Shown here piece after piece: positions 7,038 to 14,244 of a stretch of 15,573 bases of DNA; within the stretch, counting starts at the first letter, position 1, and every line of letters starts with the position of its first letter. The notes under the pieces are model-generated. The model saw only the letters and a program-made list of their open reading frames with translations. It was not told the DNA's origin and ran no database searches. A program made the position numbers and the translations under genes. The stretch lies in the NCBI GenBank assembly GCA_031262625.1, contig JAISHJ010000091.1, positions 1-15,573 on the forward strand. The letters are read 5' to 3'. Source of the DNA: Ruminococcus sp. GTDB taxonomy: Bacteria > Bacillota > Clostridia > Oscillospirales > Ruminococcaceae.

Positions 7038-8177
7038 ATGCGAAAAATTGCGGTATTGGGATTCGGAACTGTCGGCTCGGGTACGGTCGAATCCTTCTAT
7101 TATCACAAAGACAAAATATTAAAAGAAAATGCTCTTGACACGGACATAAAATATATTTTAGACCTTCGCGATTTTCCCGAAAGCCCTTATAACGACAAGG
7201 TTATTCACGATTTTTCAATAATTGAAAACGACAGCGAAATTGCTGTAGCGGCTGAACTCATGGGCGGGATAAATCCTGCTTATGACTTTACAAAAAGGCT
7301 TCTTAAAAAGGGTATCAGCGTAGTTACCTCGAACAAAGAGCTTGTGGCAAGACATGGTGCAGAACTGCTAATACTCGCGAAGGAAAAAAACTGCAACTAT
7401 TTCTTTGAAGCTTCCACAGGCGGAGCAATTCCGATAATCCGCACGCTTCACGACAGCCTTTCCGCGAATTATATCTATAAATTACAGGGAATACTAAACG
7501 GAACAACGAATTTCATCCTGACGAAGATGCTTGATGAACAGATGCCGTATAAAGAAGCTTTGAAGCTTTCGCAGAAACTCGGTTATGCCGAACGTGACCC
7601 GACCGCTGATGTTTCGGGAGCGGACTCCTGCCGCAAAATCTGCATACTTGCTTCAATTATTTTCGGAAAGCATATTCTCCCCGAATGGGTTACCACAAAG
7701 GGTATTGAAAAGATTACGACAGAAGATGCCGCTTTTGCGGAGAGTTTCGGCGCAAAGATAAAGCTTATTGCTTCTGCGGAAAAAGAGCGCGATTCCGACA
7801 AAATTTTCATAACGGTTGAGCCGCACCTTGTCTGCAACGGTAACCAGCTTTCTCACGTTTCCGACGTTTATAACGCGGTTATGGTTGATGCTTCTTCCGC
7901 GGGAAGGCTGATGTTTTACGGCTCCGGCGCAGGAAAACTCCCTACCGCAAGCGCGGTGCTATCAGACATTACCGCCGCGCTCATTGCAAACGGTACACAA
8001 AACGTGCTTTTATGGGAAGACTGCACCGACGAAATAATTATTGACAGCAAGACGGTTAAGCGCGGATATTACCTTAAACAAAAAGACACTGACGGACAGG
8101 TTATTTACGGTCTTTCCGAAGAAGAAATTACAGACAAATACGATAATATAATTTCATTAATACCTATTCTTGAATAA
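7038..8177 (+). CDS. hom: Homoserine dehydrogenase with shortened C-terminal regulatory region
   Basis: Reduces aspartate semialdehyde to homoserine with NAD(P)H, the branch point towards threonine and methionine. The N-terminal Rossmann motif is GFGTVG (8-13). SVVTSNKELVARHG (94-107) holds the conserved lysine Lys100. The substrate domain includes GILNGTTNFIL (151-161) and the catalytic block YAERDPTADVSGADSCRK (183-200), with Glu185, Asp196 and Lys200 in the family positions, and LPTASAVLSDI (301-311) near its end. Most Gram-positive Hom proteins run to about 430 residues with a C-terminal ACT domain for threonine feedback. Here only about 50 residues follow the catalytic part; GYYLKQKDTDGQVIYG (343-358) resembles the first strand of an ACT domain and then stops. 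ATG 7038 is preceded by AAGGA at a rather long spacing. Part of the operon with the NYN gene and greA. Confidence 0.93.
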   Translation: MRKIAVLGFGTVGSGTVESFYYHKDKILKENALDTDIKYILDLRDFPESPYNDKVIHDFSIIENDSEIAVAAELMGGINPAYDFTKRLLKKGISVVTSNKELVARHGAELLILAKEKNCNYFFEASTGGAIPIIRTLHDSLSANYIYKLQGILNGTTNFILTKMLDEQMPYKEALKLSQKLGYAERDPTADVSGADSCRKICILASIIFGKHILPEWVTTKGIEKITTEDAAFAESFGAKIKLIASAEKERDSDKIFITVEPHLVCNGNQLSHVSDVYNAVMVDASSAGRLMFYGSGAGKLPTASAVLSDITAALIANGTQNVLLWEDCTDEIIIDSKTVKRGYYLKQKDTDGQVIYGLSEEEITDKYDNIISLIPILE

Positions 8178-8199
8178 TTAAAGTGAGGAACAAACTAAA

Positions 8200-8676
8200 A
8201 TGGAACAGAAAATAAGGGTATCAAAACAGGGGTTTGAAGAACTTCAAAAGCGTTATGACTGGCTTGTACAGGTTAAGCGCGTTGAGGTTGCAAATAAACT
8301 TAAAGAAGCGCGCTCCTATGGCGACCTTTCCGAGAACGCCGAATATGACGAAGCTAAGAATGAGCAAGCTATCGTTGAAGCAGAGATTAACGAAACAAAG
8401 AGCAAGCTTGACAATGCAGTAATAATTGACGAAACAGACATTTCCGACAGTGAAGTAAGTGTAGGCGTTTATGTAAAGCTTGAAGACACTGACGAGAACG
8501 AGCAGTTTAAGATTCAGATTGTCGGCTCTACCGAATCTGATCCCGAAAACGATAAAATCTCCGAAGACTCCCCTGTCGGGCGCGGATGTATCGGTAAAAA
8601 AGCCGGCGATTCCTTTGAAGTTGAGACTCCGGGGGGACTTCGTAATTTTAAAGTTATTGAGATTAGTAAAAATTGA
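8200..8676 (+). CDS. greA: Transcription elongation factor GreA
   Basis: GreA enters the secondary channel of stalled RNA polymerase and stimulates cleavage of backtracked RNA. At 158 residues it has the standard length and two domains: an N-terminal coiled coil (about 8-75) with the conserved tip GDLSENAEYDEAKNEQA, in which Asp42 and Glu45 are the acidic residues needed for cleavage, and a C-terminal globular domain with SPVGRGCIGKKAGDSFEV and GGLRNFKVIEI. It starts at ATG 8200 after GTGAGGA, 22 bases after hom. Placement just before lysS is common in Clostridia. A diverged copy of its last codons lies downstream at 8713-8753. Confidence 0.97.
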   Translation: MEQKIRVSKQGFEELQKRYDWLVQVKRVEVANKLKEARSYGDLSENAEYDEAKNEQAIVEAEINETKSKLDNAVIIDETDISDSEVSVGVYVKLEDTDENEQFKIQIVGSTESDPENDKISEDSPVGRGCIGKKAGDSFEVETPGGLRNFKVIEISKN

Positions 8677-8696
8677 TTTTCGCGATTTACCCGCCT

Positions 8697-8712
8697 GCAG
8701 GCGCGTGCCTGC
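8697..8712 (+). repeat. Small GC-rich hairpin between greA and lysS
   Basis: GCAGGC (8697-8702) pairs with GCCTGC (8707-8712) around the loop GCGT. It sits immediately before the second copy of the greA 3' end in an otherwise AT-rich gap. No T-tract follows, so it is not a normal terminator. Confidence 0.5.
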
Positions 8713-8753
8713 CCGGGGGGCTTCGTAACTTTAAGGTTATCAAAATTAGTAAA
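8713..8753 (+). pseudogene. Remnant copy of the greA 3' end
   Basis: The stretch repeats the end of greA at 8629-8670. CCGGGGGG is identical in both, one base is missing, and then 33 bases align with 28 identities; the five differences are all transitions. Read in the greA frame it gives LRNFKVIKISK against LRNFKVIEISK. Three of the four changed codons are synonymous, which suggests the two copies diverged as real genes before being placed side by side. There is no start and no upstream greA sequence, so it is a fragment. It forms part of the leader of lysS. Confidence 0.75.
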
Positions 8754-8778
8754 ATTAAATTTAGAATGGTGATATAAA

Positions 8779-10296
8779 ATGTCAGAGACACCAAACGCCG
8801 CACAGCAGACAGATACTGAAATACAAGATATAAACATACTAAAGAAAATCCGTCTCGAAAAGCTTGAAGAGCTTAAGTCGGCGGGGAATGACCCCTATGA
8901 GATTACCAAATTTGACATTGACACAAAAAATATAGATATTCGTAATAATTTTGATGAACTTGACGGAAAAACCGTTTCAATCGCCGGACGTATGATGTTC
9001 AAACGCGGCATGGGCAAAGCAAGCTTCTGTGACATTCGCGACAACACCGATCGTATGCAGATTTACGTTCGCCGCGACGACGTGGGGGAAGATTCCTACG
9101 CTGAATTTAAAAAATTTGATATAGGCGATATTTTAGGTATAGAAGGCTTCGTTTTCCGCACACAAAAGGGCGAAATTTCAGTCCACGCGAAAAGTGTAAA
9201 GCTTCTTTCAAAATCGCTTCTGCCGCTCCCTGAAAAGTGGCACGGCTTAAAAGATACCGATATGCGTTACCGTCAGCGTTATCTCGACTTAATAGTTAAT
9301 CCTGACGTAAAAGAAACCTTCACAAAGCGCAGTAAGATTCTTTCCGAGACACGCAAATTCCTTGATTCACGCGGCTACCTTGAAGTGGATACTCCCGTGC
9401 TTCACTCCCTCGAAATCGGCGCGGCGGCACGTCCTTTCAGAACCTACCACAACACCCTCGGGCTTGATATGTTCCTTCGTATCGAAACAGAACTTTATCT
9501 AAAGAGACTTATCGTCGGCGGTTTTGACAAGGTGTACGAAATCGGGCGCATCTTCCGCAACGAAGGCATGGACACCTCCCACAACCCCGAATTTACCACA
9601 CTCGAGATGTATCAGGCTTACACCGACTATTTCGGTATGATGGACCTTATCGAAGAATTATTTGTATATTTAACGAAAACTATCTGCGGCACAGAAGTTA
9701 TCGAATACCAAGAGGAAAAAATTAACATGGCTTCCCCGTGGAAGCGTATGACAATGACAGAAGCTGTCAAAACTTACAGCGGGGCTGACTACTACAGCTG
9801 GGAAGACGACAAAGCGGCGCGTGACTTCGCAAAAGAAAAGGGCGTTCACGTCCCCGAAGGCGAAAAAGCCACCAAAGGGCACGTCCTAATAGCCTTCTTT
9901 GAAACTTTCGTCGAAGATAAACTAATCCAGCCTACTATCATCTACGATTACCCCGTCGAAAATTCCCCCCTCGCAAAGCGCAAGCCTTCCGACCCCCTCT
10001 TCACCGAACGCTTCGAGTTCTTCATCTACCGCCGCGAAATGGGTAACGCCTTCTCCGAACTCAACGACCCCCTCGACCAGCGCGCTCGCTTTGAAGCCCA
10101 AGTCGCCGCAAAAAATGCCGCAGCAGCTTCCGGTGCAAATACCGCTTCCGTCGACGACGACTTCATTACCGCCCTCGAGTACGGTATGCCCCCCACAGGC
10201 GGTCTCGGCTTCGGCGTAGATCGTCTCGTAATGCTCCTCACAAACAGTTCCTCCATCCGTGATGTACTCCTCTTCCCTACGATGCGACCGCTTTAG
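8779..10296 (+). CDS. lysS: Lysyl-tRNA synthetase, class II
   Basis: Charges tRNA-Lys with lysine using ATP. The 505-residue length is typical of bacterial LysS. An N-terminal OB-fold anticodon-binding domain (about 66-145, with VSIAGRMMFKRGMGKASFCD) is followed by the class II catalytic domain: motif 1 region around RYRQRYLDLI (163-172), motif 2 FRNEGMDTSHNPEFTTLE (259-276), lysine-binding ENSPLAK (394-400), and motif 3 GGLGFGVDRLVMLL (474-487). One oddity is LEIGAAARPF (211-220), where most LysS proteins have a GG pair before AAARPF. The start is ATG 8779 with a weak GGTGAT site. The leader contains the greA remnant. The last third of the gene uses many more C-ending codons than the first third. 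No simple terminator follows; a branched hairpin element does. Confidence 0.97.
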   Translation: MSETPNAAQQTDTEIQDINILKKIRLEKLEELKSAGNDPYEITKFDIDTKNIDIRNNFDELDGKTVSIAGRMMFKRGMGKASFCDIRDNTDRMQIYVRRDDVGEDSYAEFKKFDIGDILGIEGFVFRTQKGEISVHAKSVKLLSKSLLPLPEKWHGLKDTDMRYRQRYLDLIVNPDVKETFTKRSKILSETRKFLDSRGYLEVDTPVLHSLEIGAAARPFRTYHNTLGLDMFLRIETELYLKRLIVGGFDKVYEIGRIFRNEGMDTSHNPEFTTLEMYQAYTDYFGMMDLIEELFVYLTKTICGTEVIEYQEEKINMASPWKRMTMTEAVKTYSGADYYSWEDDKAARDFAKEKGVHVPEGEKATKGHVLIAFFETFVEDKLIQPTIIYDYPVENSPLAKRKPSDPLFTERFEFFIYRREMGNAFSELNDPLDQRARFEAQVAAKNAAAASGANTASVDDDFITALEYGMPPTGGLGFGVDRLVMLLTNSSSIRDVLLFPTMRPL

Positions 10297-10300
10297 AACC

Positions 10301-10365
10301 GGGGTACGTTGGGGGGAACCCTCTCTGAGGAGAGGGTAGCGTGGCGTCCACGCTCCCCAAACCCC
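10301..10365 (+). repeat. Y-shaped three-way-junction element downstream of lysS
   Basis: Starting five bases after the lysS stop codon, the outer strands GGGGT (10301-10305) and ACCCC (10361-10365) pair, then after a 3-base ACG bulge TTGGGG (10309-10314) pairs with CCCCAA (10355-10360). Inside are two adjacent perfect hairpins: ACCCTCTC/GAGAGGGT (10318-10337, loop TGAG) and AGCGTGG/CCACGCT (10338-10354, loop CGT). All 26 pairs are Watson-Crick. It could act as a 3' end structure for the lysS transcript or be a dispersed palindromic repeat. The first T-run (five T) is at 10378-10382, too far for a textbook terminator. The rest of the gap to 10506 shows no gene and no clear promoter. Confidence 0.7.
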
Positions 10366-10506
10366 CTTCCCAGAGACTTTTTCATACTTCTTCTTGTACT
10401 GATTTTTCGTAAACGGCTTATCCGAAAGCAAATGAACTATCCAAACATAAATTATTTAACAATAATAAACAGCACTACCTAACGTAAGTAATTTTTTGAG
10501 GAACTG

Positions 10507-11454
10507 ATGAAAGATAATTCTAACGACAAATTTATTGATAATTCCGACGATAACATAAAGCTTACCGACGACAAGGTTAAGGGCGGCGATGCACTTGCTG
10601 CTTTCCGAAAAGCTAACGACGAACGCAAAAAAGCCGAACTGAAAAAAGAATCGGAACGTGAAGAACTTATAGCCGAAGCAGAACGCCGACAGCGCGAAGA
10701 ATATGCTCGCCGTCTTGAGGATGAACGCCGCGAACTTCTTAAAATAAAAGCCGGGCTTGCACCGGAAGACGAAATGCGGGAAGTTCCGGAAGAAAAGCCT
10801 GAAATGCCGCTTTCAAAGCGTATCGGGAACTTTTGGTATCATAATAAATTTACGGTAATAGTATCGCTTCTTATAGTTATAGCGTTGACTTACTTTATCG
10901 GCGAACTTATATTTAAGGTTAACCCCGACGTAAAGATAATGTATGTTGCTTCCGACTATGAAATGTCGGTAATGTACGAAGATGTCGCTAACGCGCTTGT
11001 CCCCTACTGCCCGGATTTTAACGGCGATGGCAAGATATATATTGAAGTAACCTACAACCCCGCCGTAGTTGACGAATCCGCCGACCCCGAATATATGCAG
11101 GCAATGTCCGCAAAACTTTTTGTGGAGTTCCAGAGCAACGAGACTATTATAATTTTCGCCGACCCCGAAACGATAGAAGTACTCGACATAGCATCCAATG
11201 TTTTCGATAACCCTTCGGATTGGTTTGAAGGAAATACCGGTGAGTGGGGATATTTAGTAAGCAGTACAAATCTTTCGGAAGACATCGGTTATGAACTTGA
11301 CCCGAAGCTTTTAGCTTGCTTTCGCTTCCCGAAAGAGGGTTTAGGAAACTTCGCAAAATTTGAGACTAACTATCAAAATGCACATGAACTGTGGCAAAAT
11401 TTTATCTCCGGTAATGTTGTAAACCCGGGCGCTACGAACTATCACAGAAGTTGA
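10507..11454 (+). CDS. Single-pass membrane protein with cytoplasmic coiled coil, function unknown
   Basis: A 315-residue protein I do not recognise. Residues 1-27 are polar and Asp/Asn rich. About 28-80 is a very charged Glu/Arg/Lys/Ala helix, predicted by eye as a coiled coil. One membrane segment lies at about 114-135 (KFTVIVSLLIVIALTYFIGE), preceded by basic residues, so the coiled coil is cytoplasmic and the C-terminal 180 residues are outside. The outer part is acidic and contains DFNGDGKI (170-177), which resembles a calcium-binding loop. Start ATG 10507 follows TGAGGAAC. The next membrane protein gene begins 13 bases after its stop, so they are probably co-transcribed. No signal peptidase site is evident. 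Confidence 0.85.
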   Translation: MKDNSNDKFIDNSDDNIKLTDDKVKGGDALAAFRKANDERKKAELKKESEREELIAEAERRQREEYARRLEDERRELLKIKAGLAPEDEMREVPEEKPEMPLSKRIGNFWYHNKFTVIVSLLIVIALTYFIGELIFKVNPDVKIMYVASDYEMSVMYEDVANALVPYCPDFNGDGKIYIEVTYNPAVVDESADPEYMQAMSAKLFVEFQSNETIIIFADPETIEVLDIASNVFDNPSDWFEGNTGEWGYLVSSTNLSEDIGYELDPKLLACFRFPKEGLGNFAKFETNYQNAHELWQNFISGNVVNPGATNYHRS

Positions 11455-11467
11455 TAAAAAGGTAAAT

Positions 11468-12106
11468 ATGGGTAAACTTAAGAATATCCTGCGCGAAGCA
11501 GTCAGCCCTGCGGCGGAGACTGTAAGCGATATTAAGAATAATCCGCACTTTAAAAAGAAGCTGGACCTTTCGGATGAAGCTGTAAAAGACGGCTCTGACG
11601 AATACAGGCGCGAATGTATGGCGCTCGTTGACGGAAGACGGGGAACTGCGCTTAAATATTCCGCAGTTTTCTGTGCGGCTGTGCTTGCTTATCTGACTGT
11701 TTACGGGCTTGTGGGTGCGAACGCCGCGCTTGGCAATATTCCCAATCCTTTCGGGCGGCTTGACCCGGTACAAATCCTGCTCCCGCTGATTATTATCCCT
11801 TCTGTAATCGCGTCCCTTGTTCGTCCCCGTGCGATAATTTTAACGATTATTCTATATTTCCTCTCTGCAGCATATTTTCTAATTATATGGCATTTTCAGA
11901 TAGCGATACCTTTTCTAATCGCAGGCGGAATTTTCTATATACGTCTCTCGAACATCTGCGACACACATGAAGCATTGCAAAAACTCCCGGGCTACCCGGA
12001 TTTTATGGCATTAACGAAGGACATAATTGCGATAAAAACTCCTTCTGATTCCGACACTTCTTCGGTACTTGAATTTTCGCACGATTCTGAAGCCGATGAA
12101 AAATAG
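11468..12106 (+). CDS. Four-helix membrane protein, function unknown
   Basis: A 212-residue protein of no family I can name. A charged N-terminal cytoplasmic part (1-60) is followed by about four membrane segments (about 61-83, 101-118, 121-141, 143-159) and an acidic, serine-rich cytoplasmic tail (about 160-212). The start ATG 11468 has AAAAGGT nearby. It follows the single-pass protein by 13 bases and precedes the metal exporter by 47 bases, so it probably belongs to the same transcript. The pairing of this gene with the preceding one hints at a two-protein membrane complex, which is inference. Confidence 0.82.
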   Translation: MGKLKNILREAVSPAAETVSDIKNNPHFKKKLDLSDEAVKDGSDEYRRECMALVDGRRGTALKYSAVFCAAVLAYLTVYGLVGANAALGNIPNPFGRLDPVQILLPLIIIPSVIASLVRPRAIILTIILYFLSAAYFLIIWHFQIAIPFLIAGGIFYIRLSNICDTHEALQKLPGYPDFMALTKDIIAIKTPSDSDTSSVLEFSHDSEADEK

Positions 12107-12153
12107 TTTCCTGCAATGGCTACAAACTACTTCCCTCCCTACAATGGTGAAAT

Positions 12154-13035
12154 ATGATAACTGACGGACACGTTCACGAATTCGCGCCTTTTCCTATAAT
12201 ACTTGACGCTCTGATTGAAACTGCGAAGCTTCTCCCCTTCTTATTCTTAGCCTTTTGGCTGATGGAATATATAGAAAAAAAAGCGGGCAGCAAATTTATC
12301 TCCGCGCTCTCAAAAACGGGGAAACTAACCTTCGCCGGACCTCCCTTAGGCGGACTTTTAGGGATACTTCCGCAATGCGGCTTTTCTGTTGCGGCGGCTA
12401 ATCTTTTTGCGGGGAGACTTATTTCTGTAGGAACTCTCGTCGCGGTATTTTTAGCCACTTCCGATGAAGCTATACCTATACTTCTTGCGAACCCTTCACA
12501 CATAAAAGATATATGGCTTCTGATTGTAATTAAGCTTATAATTGCCGTAATTTTCGGCATCATCATAGACCTTCTGATGCGGAAATTTGACAAGCGGGCT
12601 GAGACTGCCGATTTCGAGGATTTCTGTCATGACTGCGGCTGTCACGAACACGGAGTACTCTACTCCGCCCTAAAACACACCCTTAATATTACTGTTTTTA
12701 TACTTATCCTCAATCTGATTATCGGCTTTATAGTCGGAGCGGTAGGGGAAGCAAATTTCTTCGCTTTTCTCGAAAGCTTCGGCGTATTCCAGCCTGCCGC
12801 CGCCGCTCTTGTGGGACTTATTCCGAACTGTGCGGCAAGTGTCCTTATAACCGAACTTTACATAGAGGGCGGGCTCTCTTTCGGAAGTGCAGTTGCCGGG
12901 CTTTGTTCCGGCGCAGGAGTAGGTATACTCGTGCTCTTCCGGACAAATAAGGATATTAAGGAAAACATACTGATAGTCGGGCTTCTTTACGTTATCGGCG
13001 TAGTCTCCGGCTCATTGGTAAACCTCATCTTATGA
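12154..13035 (+). CDS. Putative heavy-metal/arsenic efflux permease (ArsP_2 family)
   Basis: A 293-residue polytopic membrane protein with about 8-10 hydrophobic segments, matching the ArsP_2 family (annotated as a heavy-metal exporter, arsenic efflux protein or putative manganese transporter). It has the two-fold pattern of the family: GILPQCGFSVAAANLF (70-85) and VGLIPNCAASVLITEL (220-235), each with a proline-x-cysteine pair in the membrane, plus ATSDEAIP (101-108). The central loop carries CHDCGCHEH (158-166), a dense Cys/His group suited to metal binding, and the N-terminus has HVH (6-8). Start ATG 12154 follows a modest GGTGA. Its stop overlaps the start of the next permease (ATGA), so the pair is translated together. 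The family call is good; the ion is unknown and the arsenic label rests on family naming only. Confidence 0.82.
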   Translation: MITDGHVHEFAPFPIILDALIETAKLLPFLFLAFWLMEYIEKKAGSKFISALSKTGKLTFAGPPLGGLLGILPQCGFSVAAANLFAGRLISVGTLVAVFLATSDEAIPILLANPSHIKDIWLLIVIKLIIAVIFGIIIDLLMRKFDKRAETADFEDFCHDCGCHEHGVLYSALKHTLNITVFILILNLIIGFIVGAVGEANFFAFLESFGVFQPAAAALVGLIPNCAASVLITELYIEGGLSFGSAVAGLCSGAGVGILVLFRTNKDIKENILIVGLLYVIGVVSGSLVNLIL

Positions 13036-14171
13036 TTAAAGCAAAACGCGGCGGAAAGCTAAGCGGCGGCGAAGGCTTTCGCAGATTTGCGGAAGCGGAC
13101 GGCTCCGACACACTTTTCGGATTTATCGGCAAAAACTTACTTCTTTTTATCGTTATAATTGCGGCGGTATTAACAACGCTCTTTGCGCCGATTGCGCGCT
13201 TTCCTGCAAACGACAACATCGCGAAAACGGGAATAATATTTGCGTTTTTAATCGCTTCCGCCGGCTTACAAAAAGGCAATGCAGAAAAGCTTTTAATAAA
13301 TGTTTTTGGGAGGATTCCCGAAAAGTATTCACGAACGGTTCCGCTCTGTATTATCTTAACAGCCTTTCTCCTCGGCGCAGTTTTTACTCCCGTCGGTTCT
13401 GTAATTTTAGCAGTACCGGCGGCAACGGTTTTCTATAAGCTTTGGCACAAGACCGCGCTTATCTTTTCTCTTATGCTTACAGCTTCTGCCCTCGGCAGTT
13501 TCCTCATCCCAAGCTACATCGGGCGGTATGTTCTGCGCGCCGGGCGGTTATCTTACGGCGATTATCTGCTTCAAATGCTCCCGCTTGCAGCTATAGGACT
13601 TCTCCTCTGCTTAGTTACGGCTGTTATCTTTTGCAAGCCGGATACAGTTAGCCCGACGGTTGAAAAAAAGCCTTATGATATCTTTACAATTGCTATATAT
13701 TCCTTAATTTTTGTGCTTGTTGTATTATCCTCTTTCGGGGTAATTAATATAATAATCAGCTTTTGCAGTGCAGTCTTAGCGGCGGTTATTCTCGATTCCG
13801 ACAATCTTCGCAAGGTTGACTACGGCTTGCTGATAATAGTTTTCCTCCTTACCGTCACGGCTTGGAATATTCTTCGCACCGATATGGTTCCTCTCCCCAA
13901 CAGCCCTTTTTTCGCAAGCGTAGTAATGTCCTCGCTTGTAGGCGCTTCGGATGCGACACTGCTCCTCTTCCCTAAAAATGTTCCTGCTTTACTTCTGCTT
14001 ACCGGGACAAATATCGGCGCCTTAGGGCTTCTGACCGCAAGCGCGGCAGGAATATTCGTTTACCGACGTTACCTTGATACTTCCGGTGCAAAGCCGATTT
14101 TAGGGCTCTTAATCTTTACCGGGGTCGGTATACTCACAGTAATAATTCTATCGCTTTTTACTGCAATTTAA
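13032..14171 (+). CDS. Polytopic permease, ArsB/anion-permease (IT superfamily)-like
   Basis: A 379-residue membrane protein with about ten hydrophobic segments, starting with a basic cytoplasmic N-terminus (1-30). The layout is two similar halves, each with a small-residue helix break: AVFTPVGSVILAVPAA (116-131) in the first and NSPFFASVVMSSLVGASD (290-307) followed by LLLTGTNIGALGLLTASAAG (321-340) in the second. The last two resemble the re-entrant regions of the ArsB/citrate/NhaD group, where a GxNxGG...SAAN pattern is usual; here it is diverged, so the assignment is moderate. ATG 13032 overlaps the TGA of the ArsP_2-type gene by four bases, strongly suggesting a shared function. No ArsA, ArsR or ArsC gene is in the window. 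Confidence 0.68.
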   Translation: MIKAKRGGKLSGGEGFRRFAEADGSDTLFGFIGKNLLLFIVIIAAVLTTLFAPIARFPANDNIAKTGIIFAFLIASAGLQKGNAEKLLINVFGRIPEKYSRTVPLCIILTAFLLGAVFTPVGSVILAVPAATVFYKLWHKTALIFSLMLTASALGSFLIPSYIGRYVLRAGRLSYGDYLLQMLPLAAIGLLLCLVTAVIFCKPDTVSPTVEKKPYDIFTIAIYSLIFVLVVLSSFGVINIIISFCSAVLAAVILDSDNLRKVDYGLLIIVFLLTVTAWNILRTDMVPLPNSPFFASVVMSSLVGASDATLLLFPKNVPALLLLTGTNIGALGLLTASAAGIFVYRRYLDTSGAKPILGLLIFTGVGILTVIILSLFTAI

Positions 14172-14183
14172 ATATGCTATTTC

Positions 14184-14219
14184 CCGCAACTTACGGCATT
14201 ACCGCAAGCTACGGCAATA
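14184..14219 (+). repeat. Two tandem 18-base repeats upstream of the alcohol dehydrogenase
   Basis: Unit one CCGCAACTTACGGCATTA (14184-14201) and unit two CCGCAAGCTACGGCAATA (14202-14219) match at 15 of 18 positions. They lie in the 73-base gap between the permease and the alcohol dehydrogenase, about 12 bases before the ribosome binding site. They may be a regulatory site or a simple slippage product. Confidence 0.6.
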
Positions 14220-14244
14220 TAAAAAATTTTCGGAGGTTTATTCC

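Noticed and set aside
8514..8837. A minus-strand frame over greA, the remnant and the lysS start
   Set aside because: Antisense to two solid genes, no start signal and no recognisable protein features.
9922..10431. A 169-codon minus-strand open frame over the lysS end
   Set aside because: It lies antisense to a confidently assigned lysS, has no family pattern, and its composition reflects the C-rich codons of lysS and the hairpin element.
10366..10506. A promoter for the single-pass membrane protein gene
   Set aside because: Several TTGTAC- and TTAACA-like hexamers occur, but none has a matching -10 box at 16-18 bases.
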